Notes: generated by a model from the letters alone, not told the origin. A DNA stretch of 64,000 nt from Rhineura floridana (GCF_030035675.1 NC_084497.1:28195955-28259954); one strand, 5' to 3'; counted from the first letter of the stretch, positions 1 to 12,700 are shown. A program made the numbers and translations.

Positions 1-3000
1 GATCCTGGGGGGCCTCTTGGGAGCCACCTTCAACTGCATCAACAAGAGGCTGGCGAAATACCGCATGCGGAACGTCCTGCCCAAACCCAAGCTGGTCAGG
101 TACCTTGCACCCCTTTTTCCTGCCTGTCCTTCGCTGCTCTGTGTGTGTGCGTTTGCGTTTGCCTGGCTGTTAGTGAAGAACAGACCCTGGGGGAGAGTCT
201 AAACATGCTCAACTTTGGAACTCCCTGCCTCTTGACATCGGGCAGGTGCCTTCGCTGCATCCTTTTCAGCACCTGCTTAAAACATTTTTGTTTTACATGG
301 CCAGACGCGCAGAATGCTGGCCATGACTTGGAACCCTTTTGTTTACTGTCGCTTTTAATCATCTCTTTGAATGTTTTTAAATACCTGTTTTTTTATTGAT
401 CACTTTAGTGGTTTTTTTAAAAAAAAAAACACAGTAGAACTACTTAGAGACTGTATTACAATCAAGCATTATATAAATGTTGTGATATAAAAATATATAG
501 AGGCAACAGCTGTCCATCCAGGCAAATAAGGATTATTATCGCAGGTCTAGAACATTTTGCAGCCAGGCAAAAGCATTTGAAGAGGACTTGGAGAGAGTGG
601 AGAGAAAATCCTAGAGGGTCTCATTTAGTTTCTGGGCCTCAGATTTTCCATCCCTGGGCTATCCTAAGGCACTCTATGGGGGGGGGGTTCCCTTCTATTG
701 CTGCAGCCTCCAAGGTTGCAGTGTGGCTGGGCGGACAGCAGAGTGCAGCAGTGAATAGTTCTGAGTTGTGGAATCCCCTTGCATGCTTTTCTTGCCTCTT
801 TTCACTTGCAGAGTCTTGGAGAGCCTGTTGGTGTGTCTAACGACCACCCTGGTGGTCTTTGTCGCTTCCATGGTTCTAGGGGAATGCCGGCCGCTGTCTT
901 CCGCCAACCACGGGGACAACAGCTCTCTTGGCCAGCAGGTAATTGAGAGAGTCTTGTGCCCTTGCTTGAAGAGAGGAGTAGAAAAACCTACGCTGGTAGG
1001 TGTCCCCTCCACCTTTGGTTAAATGCACCTCTGTTGCTCCTTCTATTTCCACCATGCAGGGTGTGAGTGCCGTTGCATTTTTGGCCAAATTAGGCACCAC
1101 CCGCACAGAAGAGGGAGATTACTAGCAGACTTGGGCAGGAAAATAGGAAAGCAAGGATGGGGGATGGGAGGGCAGGAATCCCAAATAATCTCACTCTACA
1201 CTGCAGCATTTTGTTGTAGCCCTCACTTTTACATAATTAACATCAATGAATACCGTTAGTGGATTGAGCTGCAGTGCACCGATGCTTACATCCATATTCT
1301 AATTTATGCATTTTGCAAGAGAACCTTCCAACTCCAAACTTTTTTTTTCTGGTTCCCTGCTTTTCCCAGCTTAGAGAGACTGCCTAAATTTCCAATGGAA
1401 GCTTCCAGGAGTATTTTTGTAATGTTTTTGTTTTGGTCTGGTTTCTGGCAGCCAGAATTAAGAAGAAACGGGGCAGTTTTAATTCCCCATGGTATTTTTT
1501 AAATGTTTATTAAATGTTAAAACACCACGTCGAATTAAGATTGCCCCCACATGGGAGAAGAGCCATACCTTGGGGGTAGAACTCGGGGGCTCCTGCTAGA
1601 AGGAAGGGCGGGATAGAAATCAAATAATAAATAAACATCTGCTTCGCATGTGGATCCAGGTTCCAATGCTGGCAGCATCACCAGGCAGGGCAGGAAAAGA
1701 TTCCCTCCTGATACCCTGGAGAGCTACTGCCAGTCAGAGTAGACAGTACTGAGCTGGATGGATCAGTGGTCTGACTTGGTGTAAGGCAGCCTCCTGTGTT
1801 CCTATTCAATAATTTATTCAGATCAATGAGGACTAGAATCTTGCTTTACTTTAGGGGATAATCTGCAGCTCAGTGGTAGGCACCTGCCAGGTTCAGTCCC
1901 TGGCAGCATCTCCAGGAAGGAGCAAAGAAAGCCACTGCCAATCAGCATTGACAATACTGAGCTAGGTGGAGCTGCTCTGTTTAAAGTGGATTTCTAAGTT
2001 CCTGTTTTCAAAATGAATATCTCTCAGTTTTTGGGGGGTGGGAATTGGATTGCCTAGTGGCATTAAGATGCCCCCAAATATCAGGATGGGCAAGTCTGGA
2101 AATCCAACCCCCTTCTTCCCCCCCCCCACCTGCCAAAAAATCCCCACCTTCAGCATCTAGAACTGAGTTGGGTTTCTGAAAGCCACGCTAAAACGTGACC
2201 CTGAACTGTTGTTGCGGGTTAGGACTCTTCCTCTGACGAAGTGAATTCCAGCATCAAGGCGTTCTTCTGCCCCAACAACACTTACAACGACATGGCGACG
2301 CTTTTCTTTAACCCGCAAGAGTCGGCCATCTTGCAGCTTTTTCACCAGGAGGGTGAGTGGAATGAGAACACCTGGGCGGGATGGTGGCGATAAAGCAGAA
2401 AAAAAGGGTGTGCCGGTTTCTTAATAATAGCATCCCTGCTCTTTCTGATGTTCAAGCTGTGAGTGGTGCTGTGTCAATGCTTGTCCTACTCACTGAAATT
2501 AATCAACTTCAGTTAGCAACGTCCATTAATTTCAGTGGGCCTACTCTGAGTAGGGCTAGCCTTGGATACAATCCAAGTTGCTGCATCGCCCTCGCTCATG
2601 AGGGAGCAATTAGGTTTTGGGGGACCCTAAGGTTTGTAGCAGCACAGAGGAAACCTCCGGGAAAATTGCAATACTATAAAATACAGTAGATAATGCAGAT
2701 GGTCTGAAGGCACCTGAGGCCAGCTCCCTGCTGAAGCTAAGCAGGGTCAGGTCTGGTCAGTGCCTGTATGGGAGACCACCGGGGAACCATATGGAAGCCG
2801 CCTTGGGTTTCTATCAGGACAAGAAAGCCGGGTATAAATGTAATAAATAAATAAATGCAGTCAAAAATCATGCAGCATCTAGCATAGTGCCTGGCAATTG
2901 CTAACAGGAAGAAAAATTATTTGAATGGTTGGCGGGAGGAAGTTTGGGACCCACAGCTCTAGAGCAATGGTGCGCTTTGTTATCAAAAGGACCCGAGTGC

Positions 3001-6000
3001 TTTATGATGGCCTCTGTGGGCTGGGTGCTTCTTTGGGGGCGGAGCTCTTGCTGAATGAAGGCGTGGCCTTTTATTTCAGGGGCGGGGCTTCTGAGGGCTG
3101 CCACTCAAGCTGCCTCTTTCCCCTGTTGTCTTGGCAGGTACCTTCAGCCCGGTCACTCTCTCCCTGTTCTTTCTTCTCTATTTCCTACTTTCCTGCTGGA
3201 CTTATGGGATTTCTGTCCCCAGTGGGCTGTTTGTCCCGTCGCTGCTTTGCGGGGCTGCCTTCGGACGCCTGGTGGCCAACCTACTGAAAAGGTGCCTTCT
3301 TTGCTTTCCGTGTGCGGTGCTGCGGGGTGAGACCTCTCCCTCCCTAATCCTTCTCCCTCTGCCACGCCCTGACACCCCTGTCTTCCCTCTTTTCCTAGCT
3401 ACATCGGTCTGGATCACATTTATTCCGGCACCTTTGCGCTGATCGGGGCAGCTGCCTTCCTGGGAGGGGTCGTCCGCATGACGATCAGCCTCACTGTTAT
3501 CCTGATCGAGTCCACTAACGAGATCACGTATGGGCTCCCTATCATGATCACGCTTATGGTGAGCCTGTTAGTTTTAGGGTAGTGGTAGTAATGCCTAATC
3601 CTTAATTCTCTCTGCCTTCCCCCACCCTGTGGGGCTTGCGGTAACTGACCAGCTGATGGGTGGGTACCGTGAGTCCCTTTGACGTCTGTTTGCAGGTGTA
3701 ACTTGCATTCAAACCACACCTGAAAATAGACAAAACAGGGATCATTGATGGCAAACCCCAGCACAGCTGATCCCGGTGACTGAAGAAGAATAAAAAACAT
3801 AGACACACACTCACACTCTCTCCCGGCACTTGTTGGCAATTACTGTTAATAGAAACTATATCTATACCTATGAGTGTGAAATAAGTAAACACCCAGGCGT
3901 TTTTTTAACCAATGACATAATAGTCTTGCTTGATCAGACTTGAAGGTTTATCCAGCCCAGCGTTCTGCTCCCAGCAGTGGCCACCTAGATATCTCTGCTC
4001 AAGGGTGTGCATATACATATATTGAAAGGGAGGGGATAGACATAGAGAGAGCAGGGGAATGGAGAGGGGTGTGTATACACTAATATACACACAAGGACAG
4101 CCAATGTGGTGTAGTAGTTAGAGTGTCAGTCTAGGGCAGCGTTTTCCAACTAGTGGGCCACCAGATGTTGTTGGACCACAATTCCCATCTTTCCTGACCA
4201 TTGGCAATGCTGGCTGAGGCTGATGGAAGTTGTGGTCCAGCAACATCTGGTGGCCCACTAGTTGGGAAAGGCTGGTTTAGGGCCTAGGACACCAGGGTTC
4301 AAATCCCCACTCTCAGCCACCTTAGCCCAGTTGCTATCTCCTTGCAGGGTTGTTGTGAGGAGGATAAAACGGGGGAGGGGGAAGGACATGCATGCCACCT
4401 TGAGATGTTTGGAGGAAAGGTAGGATAGAAATGTTAAAAACGGTAATACCTCAGCTAAGGAATCCTGAAACTCCTTTTAACAAAGGCTTTTTTAAAGGGG
4501 GAAATGACCGGCTTTGTTCTGCTATGCATCAACTATGAAGCCTGTGCTTTTGCTTCAAGGTGAAACTGACTAGCCTTTGTCTTTGCTTTGCTATCAATAA
4601 ACTTGACAAGCCTATGCCTTTGCTTTAAGGTGAAACTGACAAGCCCATGTGTTGGCTTTGCATTAAAGGGATCTCTTGCTTTCTCCCAGGGCCAGGGAGG
4701 GAAGGATCCAATACATTTCATATGAGGGGAGGGGGTGGATGCCAGGTAGGCACCCTTTAAACCCCCTGTTGAAGCTGCCCCCCATCTATGAGTGGGTGTA
4801 GGAACCTATCCCTACTCTTTCCATGTCATTCCTACCTCTGGTACCAAAATTTCTGTTAAAAGAAGTAATGTCCAGGAACGCATCTACTTTGCTAACTGAG
4901 GTATTACTGTATATATTTATTTCACACACACACACAGTGTCTGTTTGTCTCTATCTTCAAGGGTTGTACAGGCGAGATCTACCTGTTTGTAACCTGGTTC
5001 AGGTCTCTGTGTTTCCTGGCGTGTGAGTTTTCTCTTTGGAGGACTGTTCCAAAAGGACTTTGTTAAGAGGACAAGAGATTCTGCCACCGCGTAAGGAGCT
5101 TCTCGAAACATCTGCTCCCCTTTCCTTTTTCCAGGTGGCCAAGTGGACCGGAGACTTCTTCAACAAGGGCATCTATGACATCTACGTCAACTTGCGGGGG
5201 GTGCCGCTTCTGGAGTGGGAAACCAAGGCAGAAATGGACAAGTAAGCCCACTGATTCCCCTGAGCTTGCATGCCTTTTTATGTTTTGCATAGGATCATAG
5301 AATAGTAGAGTTGGAAGGGGCCTATAAGGCCATCAAGTCCAACCCCCTGCTTACTGCATTGCAGGTTAAAATAGTTTGTGGCTCGTGTGTGGGATGTGTG
5401 TAGATTTTAAACCTTGTTTCTTGTTGGCGTTCCCAGGCTGAGAGCCAGCGATATCATGGAGCCCAACCTGATGTATGTTTACCCCCACACCCGGATCCAG
5501 TCCCTCGTCAGCATCCTGCGCACCACGGTCCATCACGCCTTCCCAGTGGTGACAGAGAACCGAGCCTACGAGAAAGAATTCATGAAGTGGGACCAGCTGA
5601 TCAGCAACAACATCAAGTTCAAGGTGAGGCTTCTTGCTCAGAAGAAATGAAGGAAAGTATCTTCATTTGAGGCAAAAGCCGTTCTTGATCAACACAGTTC
5701 TGATGGGGGGGGGCGACTTCGGCCTTATCTTTGGTTCCTTTGGCCAATAAGAACAGGCCTTGTTTGTTTCTTTTGTTTATTTAGTTTATGTATTTATTTA
5801 ATTTATATCCTGCCTTTCCTCCTAGAAGGAGCTCAGGACGACAAACAAAAACATTAAAAACATCCTAAAAACGAAAGACTTTAAAACATATTAAAACAAA
5901 GCATCTTTCAAAACATATTAAAACAAAACTTATTTAAAAACATTAGAACAAAACATCTTTAAATGCATCTTTTAAAAAAAAGAAGAAAAAAGCTTTAGAC

Positions 6001-9000
6001 ACATCTAATTCCAACGCAGACTAGAATGAGGTCTCTACTGAAAAGATTTCTTGAAAGAGGAAGGTCTTCAACAGGCGCCAAACAGACAACAGAGATGGTG
6101 CCTGTTTGGTTTTATAAATATTTATTACTATATTTACATCCCACCTTTCCGCCAAGCAGCAGTGAAGCCTATTCCCAAAACAGGTTCAGCACTTGGACAG
6201 CTCTCTGAAAATTCGGACTAAAACCCAGGGTGGATTCACTGCCCAACTGACTTCTGAGCCACCGGTCTCCTCCAAGGAGGTCAAGGTGGTATGCAAACAT
6301 GGTTTTCCCTCTCCTCATTTTATCCTCGCAGCAACCCTGTGAGGTAGGCTAGGCTGAGAAATGATGACTGGCCCAAGTGGGGATTTGAACCCTGGTCTCC
6401 CAGGTCTTAGTCCAACACCACATTGGCTCTCATAATCTGCTTTTATATTACTGTTTTATGGGTTTTATGTTGTACTTTTCTTTAAACAATGCTTGTTTTG
6501 GACACTGCTTAGCTTTTTTTAAAAAAAATATTAAGCGTTTTAAAAATGCTCCTTAAATTAAATAAAAACCTGGGGTCATATCTAGTGTTGGTCCTCCTTA
6601 GAAATGACCTACTGAAATTAATGGACTTGATAGATTGCGAGCCATTCATTTCAGTGGGTCTACTTTGAGTAGGGCTTAACTGGCTACAACCCTTGGAGCT
6701 ATGTTTTATGGGATACCTACACCAAGACTTTATAATTTACAGATTTTAAAAATTGATAAGATACAATTTATTTAATATTTATATATCAATCGATTGTAAA
6801 AACCTTTAAGCGGTTTGCAAAAGACATAAAAATTATTGATAAAACAGTTTAAAAAAACAAGTAATTAAAAACATCTTAAAAGAATTAAAACAGCAACAGT
6901 CTGAAAAGATTAAAACATCAGCATCTGCGTATCTGGACAGGCTTGCCTAAACAAAAAAGGTTTAAGCAGGCGCTGAAAGGAATACAGCAAAGGTGCCTAC
7001 CTGATGTCAAGAGGCAGGGAGTTCCAAAGAGTAGATGCCGTCGTACTAAAAAAGAAAGATTTCTTACATGGGTGGAACGATTATTATGTGGCCTGTTCTG
7101 CGTAAGGATTTACCTTTGCCTAAAATGAACATTTCCCTGCCCCAGAAATCCAGCATCCTCACCCGAGCAAGCGAACAGCGCAAACGCAGCCAGTCCATGA
7201 AGTCTTACCCATCTAGTGAATTGCGCAACGTCTGCGACGACCACATTGCAACAGAGGAGCCTCCGGAGACAGAGGACATGTTGCAGCAAATGCTAGAGCG
7301 CAGGTGAGCGCAGGCAGGAGTGTGTCGGACAGGAAGTGGGGAGTCTTTTTTTGTCAGGCGAGGGCCGCATTCCCATCTGAGCAGCCTCCCGGGGGCCACG
7401 TGCTAGTGGTGGGCGGGGCCGGAGGCAAAAATGGGCGGAACAACTGATGCAAACGTTACGTTGGCCGTCTGTCTGGTTGAGCTGGAAGGGCCGTGTGCTC
7501 AGCGGGGCAGTGGCATCCGCTCTGGGTTTTAGTTTGAACCTCCGAGGAACTGTCCAAAGTGCTGAAACTTGGGTTCATACTTGCTTTCCTACCATCTCTC
7601 CAAAACGGTTCGCTCGATAGTTAGCTGTGGGTTATTTCGCCTCCTGGCCCATTCCCCAGGTATACCCCATATCCTAATCTTTACCCGGACCAATCGCCCA
7701 GTGAAGAGTGGACAATGGAGGAGCGTTTCCGGCCCCTGACTTTCCATGGTCTCATCCTGCGCTCGCAGCTGGTTACCTTGCTGGTGCGAGGCATCTGTTA
7801 CTCGGAGAATCAGTCGGTGAGTCTGTTCCACTTGATGGGGTTGCTCAGTTTCTTCCTGTGAACGGCTCAGAGTCATATTATCATAGAGCTGAAAGGTGCC
7901 TTGAAGGCCATCTAGTCCAACCCTGTGCTCAGGGCAGGACTTGCAATGTAGCATGTCTTTACAGCATCCCTGACAAACACCAGAGATTCCCCACCCTTGA
8001 GGGGCCAAAGGGGGCCAGTGAGCTACTTCAGACAGCAGCAAGAGCAGAAATTTTCCGACTTACGGATTCTCCTGTGCCTCTCTGTTCTGGCCCACATCTG
8101 AAGGGGAAACGTGCCCACCTTCCCCCAGGAAGAGCTACGTTTTCTTTCAATGCATTGGGAATATCTTGTGAAGGATATGTACACATCTCCACTTTTGGAT
8201 GATAATCTGCATGCGATCAGGAGTCTTCTCTCCTGGCGCAAAGATTAGAAAAGCGTCTTCCTGGTCCTAAAGGAGAGTAATCTTTTCCAATATTGCCTAC
8301 TCCACTTTCCTCGCAATAGAAATCCAGAGTTCGTTAAGTGTAGTTGAGAGAAGAAATTGGCAGATTTTCAGGCCAGGATTTCTTGTCCCTTTGGGGGATT
8401 TCTGAAGTGGTTCAGTGTGTCGTAGGAGTTGGCCTGTGTTTATCCAACTGAGTCTCCTTTCCCGTCTTGCAGAGCACCAGCCAGCCTCGCCTCTCGTACT
8501 CCGAGTTGGCCGAGGATTACCCTCGCTATCCCGACATCCATGATCTGGACCTCACGCTCCTGAACCCCAGGATGATAGTGGTAAGGGCATGCTACAAATG
8601 AGAGAATTGCACTGGATGCGTTTCTTGCACTGAAACGCTAAATTATAAATCGTATAAATCATTGCTGAATTGCTTTTGAGGATCTCCCTGTGTCCTTTAC
8701 CCCTTTGACAGGACATCACACCCTACATGAATCCGTCCCCCTTCACCGTCTCGCCTAACACCCACGTCTCACAGGTCTTCAACCTCTTCAGGACGATGGG
8801 CCTCCGGCATTTGCCGGTAGTGAATGCCGTTGGGGAGGTGAGTAGCCTGTGCGCACCGTCTTTAGGAAGAAATCTACGACATCAGAATTTCTCTACAGTA
8901 AAGCCAAGGGTTTGGACGTGAGTTTTTTTCCCCACCCTGACCTAATGATATTTGTCCCAGAGTTTACAATACAGATAGTGGAGAATCTAGAGCCGTAAGC

Positions 9001-9717
9001 CAAACTTTCCTGATATATCATCCACCACTAGATGTTGCTGCACTCCAGGGGGAAAAAAAACATTCTGAAATAGGCTTATAGTGTGGAGAGCAGAAAAACA
9101 ATTTTGCGGTATCTTGGGAGATGATTATTGCACGAGTTAGCAGATGTACAAAGGCAAAAGGCGCTGTGTGTGTGTGTGTGTGAATGTTCTAGACCAACAT
9201 GTTGCCCTCCTGACGTTTTGGACTACAACTCCCGTTAGTGTGCTGTACTCCTGGGGATAGGGGCACATCGAAGAGGGCACACCCTATGCCTGCCATGCGC
9301 CTCACCTGGTAAGGTGGTCAGAATAAAGGCGCCAACTCAACGTCTATTCAGCTATAGATCCGGTTTCGTTACAGGAGGGTTTCTTTGCATCCTCTGGTGG
9401 AGGCCTTCGTTCCTCCCAGCTCCACGTCCTTTAGCAGACCTCTGCCTCTCAGAGCTGCTTCGGGGTCCCAAGGGAGGCTCTTCCCCCAATGTGGACAGGA
9501 GTCTTCTGCCTCAGTGCCCTTGGCCAACTTAAATCAAGGGCTCCTGTGCCTCCCCAAGGTGCAAGGGGGGCTGGGTAAGCCTGGGCTGCTGGTATCTCTG
9601 CTCTGGCCACGTCCAATGGGTCTTCAGGGAACAGCCGGACGAGGGAAGGAAAGACTACCTTTCCCCAGGCTCAGCCCAGTCTCTTCTGTGTATCTCCACT
9701 GGGCTCCTTTTCCGCTT

Positions 9718-9748
<31 letters not shown>

Positions 9749-10466
9749 GAGGGCTTTTATATCATCCCTGACATGCACGCCCCTTTCCTTCTGCCTAAAA
9801 CCCAATAGCTGGGCTCCTTACCTGCCGTCAGGCCACTGATGGAGGGTGTCCCCGCCCTCCTTCTCCCACATGTGGAGTCTGCAGACGAGGTTTCTTCAGG
9901 AGTCATTCCCTGCATTTGTTATTGATTGATTGATTGATTTGATATATTTATTTGATTTATATCCCGCCCTTCCTCCCAGTAGGAGCCCAGGGTGGCAGTT
10001 TGTTGCCTGCTGGTGCAGATTGGGGCCTACTGAAGGGGCCAGGTTGCCAACAATGGACCGGCAAGCCCCTGGTGGCCCGTCACACCCAGCCGGCGCGGTT
10101 CATACTCATGCTGGAGGAACAGAGTTGTTCATCTTGCTCTGCAGGGAAAATATTCACAGTGGGCTGCGATGGTTCAGTAGAGCTTCCATGTTCAGGAGCA
10201 GTATGCCTTGGGATACTAGTTGCTGGGGATCAGCAGGTTGTGTGCCCTGCCTGTGGGGCTCCCGATTGGCCACTCTGGAATGTGGGCTGCTGGACTATAT
10301 AGATCTCAACTCTGATCTTGCAGGGCCCCTCCTTGCGTTTATTCACGCTCTCGCCCTCTTTTCTCCCGCCTCTTTCCCCTTCCAGATTGTCGGTGTCATC
10401 ACTCGCCACAACCTGACTCACGAGTTCCTGCAGGCGAGGCTGCGGCAGCACTACCAGACCATCTGA
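1..10466 (+). CDS. CLCN6: CLCN6, chloride/proton exchanger ClC-6, C-terminal 12 exons (5' part outside window)
   Basis: ClC-6 is a 2Cl-/H+ exchanger of late endosomes. Exons are 1-99, 812-938, 2223-2352, 3138-3291, 3399-3558, 5135-5241, 5437-5623, 7146-7303, 7660-7816, 8473-8580, 8712-8837 and 10386-10466 (TGA). All junctions are GT-AG and all phases join, giving about 530 residues, roughly the last 60% of the usual ~870. The order matches remembered human ClC-6: membrane helices, a luminal loop with sequons NSS, NSS and NNT, the anion-selectivity segment SGLFVPS, helices ending near [12 protein letters not shown] domain 1 from [10 protein letters not shown] interrupted by a long insert, and CBS domain 2 ([13 protein letters not shown] to the end RLRQHYQTI). 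The gating and proton glutamates lie in the part upstream of the window. No damage is seen. Introns hold only repeats. Confidence 0.98.
205..400 (+). repeat. L2-clade LINE 3' fragment in CLCN6 intron
   Basis: The translated stretch [14 protein letters not shown]...STCLKHFCF resembles the extreme C-terminus of L2-type reverse transcriptases. The same segment recurs inverted near 6950-7045. Truncated; no function. Confidence 0.55.
1560..1980 (+). repeat. LINE 3' tail followed by two tRNA-Ala-derived SINE fragments
   Basis: 1560-1640 is a LINE 3' end (GGAAGGGCGGGATAGAAATC with an AATAAATA tail). 1645-1806 and 1850-1980 are SINE pieces sharing the GCTCAGTGGTAG / CAGGTTC head and the GACAATACTGAGCTAGATGG body seen many times in this window. 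Confidence 0.7.
2480..2580. repeat. Palindromic MITE fragment (ACTCTGAGTAGG family)
   Basis: Carries the inverted motif TTTCAGTGGGCCTACTCTGAGTAGGGCT found in at least seven places here (near 6580, 12570, 20770, 35830, 38970 and 40740). Superfamily not determined. Confidence 0.6.
2697..2860 (+). repeat. 5S rRNA-derived SINE (SINE3-like)
   Basis: The segment GCTAAGCAGGGTCAGGTCTG...TATGGGAGACCACC matches the internal promoter part of 5S rRNA (A box and C box region) with scattered changes. It runs into a LINE-like tail ending in AATAAATAAATA. It is a retroposon, not a 5S gene, because only the middle of 5S is kept. Confidence 0.75.
4098..4440 (+). repeat. Sauria/MIR-type tRNA SINE split by a hAT-like MITE
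   Basis: The SINE head GTGTAGTAGTTAGAGTGTC is separated from its B box (GGGTTCAAATCC) and body (GTTGTGAGGAGGATAAAAC) by the 138-bp MITE at 4137-4274. The duplicated octamer flanking the MITE lies inside the SINE, so the SINE is older. Confidence 0.8.
4137..4274. mobile_element. 138-bp palindromic hAT-like MITE, copy 1
   Basis: Long inverted repeats with ends CAGCGTTTTCC and GGGAAAGGCTG, flanked by octamers GTCTAGGG and GTTTAGGG (one mismatch). Two further copies at 17902 and 25553 have exactly the same length. Confidence 0.85.
5290..5367 (-). repeat. CR1 LINE 3' end fragment
   Basis: Inverted copy of the CR1 terminus: starts with ATCATAGAAT and reads into TTGGAAGGGGCC. Lies in a CLCN6 intron. 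Confidence 0.75.
5780..6110 (-). repeat. L2-type LINE 3' region
   Basis: Inverted LINE end: TTTATATCCTGCCTTTCCTCC, then an A-rich run with repeated TTAAAACA units, then the reverse of the terminal coding region. The same family recurs at 33700, 36560, 46430 and 54130. Confidence 0.6.
6270..6440 (-). repeat. Sauria/MIR-type tRNA SINE
   Basis: Inverted SINE: CAACCCTGTGAGGTAGGC, then GGATTTGAACCCTGGTCTCC (B box reversed), then ACCACATTGGCT. Confidence 0.75.
6575..7045 (-). repeat. MITE copy (6575-6695) followed by inverted L2-type LINE end (6750-7045)
   Basis: 6575-6695 has ACTGAAATTAATGGACTTGA facing TTTCAGTGGGTCTACTTTGA. 6750-7045 is AT-rich and then reads, on the minus strand, as the same LINE C-terminus seen at 205-400 ([14 protein letters not shown]). 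It ends about 100 bp before CLCN6 exon 8. Confidence 0.55.
7872..8005 (-). repeat. CR1 LINE 3' fragment
   Basis: Reads ATCATAGAGCTGAAAGGTGCC...GGCCATCTAGTCCAACCC, the reversed CR1 3' end. Confidence 0.7.
9160..9265. repeat. GT microsatellite and MITE fragment
   Basis: A short GT run at 9163-9182 is followed by GACCAACATGTTGCCCTCC...ACTACAACTCCCGT, a diverged piece of the squamate hAT-like MITE seen complete at 17185. Confidence 0.5.
9715..10005 (-). repeat. CT microsatellite and inverted LINE 3' tail
   Basis: CTCTCT run at 9720-9748, a GATT repeat at 9924-9940, then TTTATATCCCGCCCTTCCTCC, the LINE end shared with 33720. Confidence 0.6.
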
Positions 10467-11234
10467 CTGCTTCCGGCCAACTCTTCCCTTCCCTTCCCGC
10501 CTCCAAGCTGTCGCCTTGGGTCCGGCGTGGCCTCCGGGCCAGATCCGTGCACTTTAAAAGAAAGAAATGAACAAAACAACGGACAGGCTGCTTTCTCACG
10601 GAAGGCCCCCAGCCCGCCTCCCTCGGCCCCAAATGTGAAGGGAGTTGTGGCTTCTACACTCGCCGGCTCATCTTAGGGGCTGTTTGCCTGATGCCCCGGT
10701 TGGCTACGGATTGATACTGTCCCAACATTTGACTGCCCTGCCGGCACATTTTTGAGAAGAATCGTATCTACGCTGTTTTCCTGACGGAAGGGGCATCTGT
10801 CTTTCTGTGACTTCCTTCCCCCCCTTCAATATCTTGCCTTACCGTAAACCGGGCTTTACCATCACAGTTTTTTCTTTGCTTGGGGACTTTGGATTTCACT
10901 ATGTACACTTCAATTTTCATTCCACTTTCTTAAGATGTTTTCCCCCTTTTCTTTAGTAAAAGCCCTGCACAGGCTTTGGGGTGCTTGATGCTAGGGGGAA
11001 AAGTATCTCCACCTGAGTGAAATTCGAATCAAGCACTTGCTCCTTACTGACCTTTCTGAGTTAAAAGTGCCCCCACGCTGCATGGTGAGAGAGAATGAAC
11101 TACTAGACCGCTAAGTGTGTGTGTTGGTGTGTTAAAGGAAGCGGGTGCCTCTTTCAGTATGAGCAGAAAAGCCTTCTGGCTCAGTCTTGAGTAGATTTGG
11201 AGAGTGGAGTGCTGCAGGTTCATCCACATCCGGG

Positions 11235-11325
11235 ATAACCAGCGCTCCTCCAGATGTTGCTGAATGACTACTATCTGGCCACTGGGACTGCTGGGAGTTT
11301 GAGTCCAGCAACATCTGGAGGGTTG
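11235..11325. repeat. hAT-like MITE fragment in CLCN6 3' UTR
   Basis: Inverted pair CTCCAGATGTTGCTG and CAGCAACATCTGGAGG about 65 bp apart. It could fold as a hairpin in the mRNA if the 3' UTR extends past it. Confidence 0.65.
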
Positions 11326-12569
11326 CATGCCTGCTCGCCAGCATTTCCCCATCCGTTTGTGGACCTGCACCCAACAGATGTTGCAGATCAAGCCAGGCCA
11401 GTTTTCCAAAGGAATTCGGGCACAGCGCAGCCTCGACAGCCAACAATGGTTGAACCTCACTGAGAAAATCTCACTCGTCTCATGTCGAGGGCTGGGAGGT
11501 GGGGGGGCACCCTACTGTGGATGTTTTGCAGGGAGAATTTTCCCCACTCAGGCTCCCAGGCAGTATCTGCTTGGACTGGACTTCCTGCCCACCCTCATGT
11601 GCCCCCCCCCCAGTCAAAGCCTTGGATTTCTTTTAACCCCAAGGCTGTTTAAGCAGCACCCCTTCTGCCTTGCTGTGGCTGTCGTTTTTTCAACCCTCAA
11701 TGCTACATCCCAAATCCAATTTTCATAGAAAGCATTTTAAACTGGCAAATCTTGCCGTGGGTGGGTGGGGGAGAACCATTGAAAAGTTGTAGCTGACACC
11801 CAGGCAGGACCAGAATTGCGTTTTTGGGGAGGTGGCGGCAGTAATAACAGAGCCGTCTGCAGCGGCTCCAGGAGCACTCAAGAGCGTTCCTGTAACTAAC
11901 CGAGTTGCCTCCAGGGCTCAAGCCGGCCCATGCCAGTCTGGGCCTTCTAACAAATCCCATCCCGGCCGGCCTTCGCATTATTCCGGCAGGCTCCTGCCTG
12001 TGTAAGCGTTTGTGTCTTTGCGTTGCTTTTGCATAAATCTGTCTCTGAATTAGGAGGGCGACAGCCGTGATGCTGATGGGCTTGATAAAGCACAGTGGGG
12101 AGGTTTTGCATGCTTTGCCCTCTTGGAGACCAGACTGAGCAGCAGAGAGAGCATGCATTCCAGGAAAGAACGAAAAAAGCCCCCACACCTCTGCTTTCCC
12201 TCCCCAACACACCAAAAAAAGAAAAATTGCCTTCCGTATGGGCAACACCCTGTTAAAACCTGTTCGCTGCCCCAAGGCAGGAAGCGGGGGAGTTTTTTCC
12301 TGCCACCCCAGACCCATCGCAACGTTGTTGATTTTTGACAAAATATATCTGCGATAATCTCCGCCCGGTCATTTTTGTGCCACTGATTTGTGCTGCAGTC
12401 CAGAGTGTATTTTCTTCAACTTTCTGTTTTCCAAGAATATATTACTTGCCCCTGTTTTGGCTACGAGCGGAGGACTGACGGGCTGGCTTTGAGTTCTGGT
12501 TTCATCTACTTGAGACAGGAATATTGGCAGGTTGGGTTTCTGTTTCTTTTGTTTGCAAAGCCTGTCTCT

Positions 12570-12700
12570 TTGGGATATCCAGTTGTACCCAATGCTAGCC
12601 CTGCTCAAAGCAGACTTGCTGAAGTTAATGGATGGCACTAATTTAGGCTCCTCAATTTCATTGGGTGTATGCAGTAAGTTTTGGCTACAGCCCTTTGTGT
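12570..12700. repeat. Palindromic MITE fragment (ACTCTGAGTAGG family, diverged)
   Basis: CAATGCTAGCCCTGCTCAAAGCAGACTTGCTGAAGTTAATGG facing TTTCATTGGGTGTA; diverged copy. Confidence 0.45.

Noticed and set aside
2697-2860. Functional 5S rRNA gene
   Set aside because: Only the internal part of 5S is present and it runs into a retroposon tail.
11703-12341. 212-codon minus frame in the CLCN6 3' UTR
   Set aside because: No known family and no promoter or splice support; probably a chance frame.
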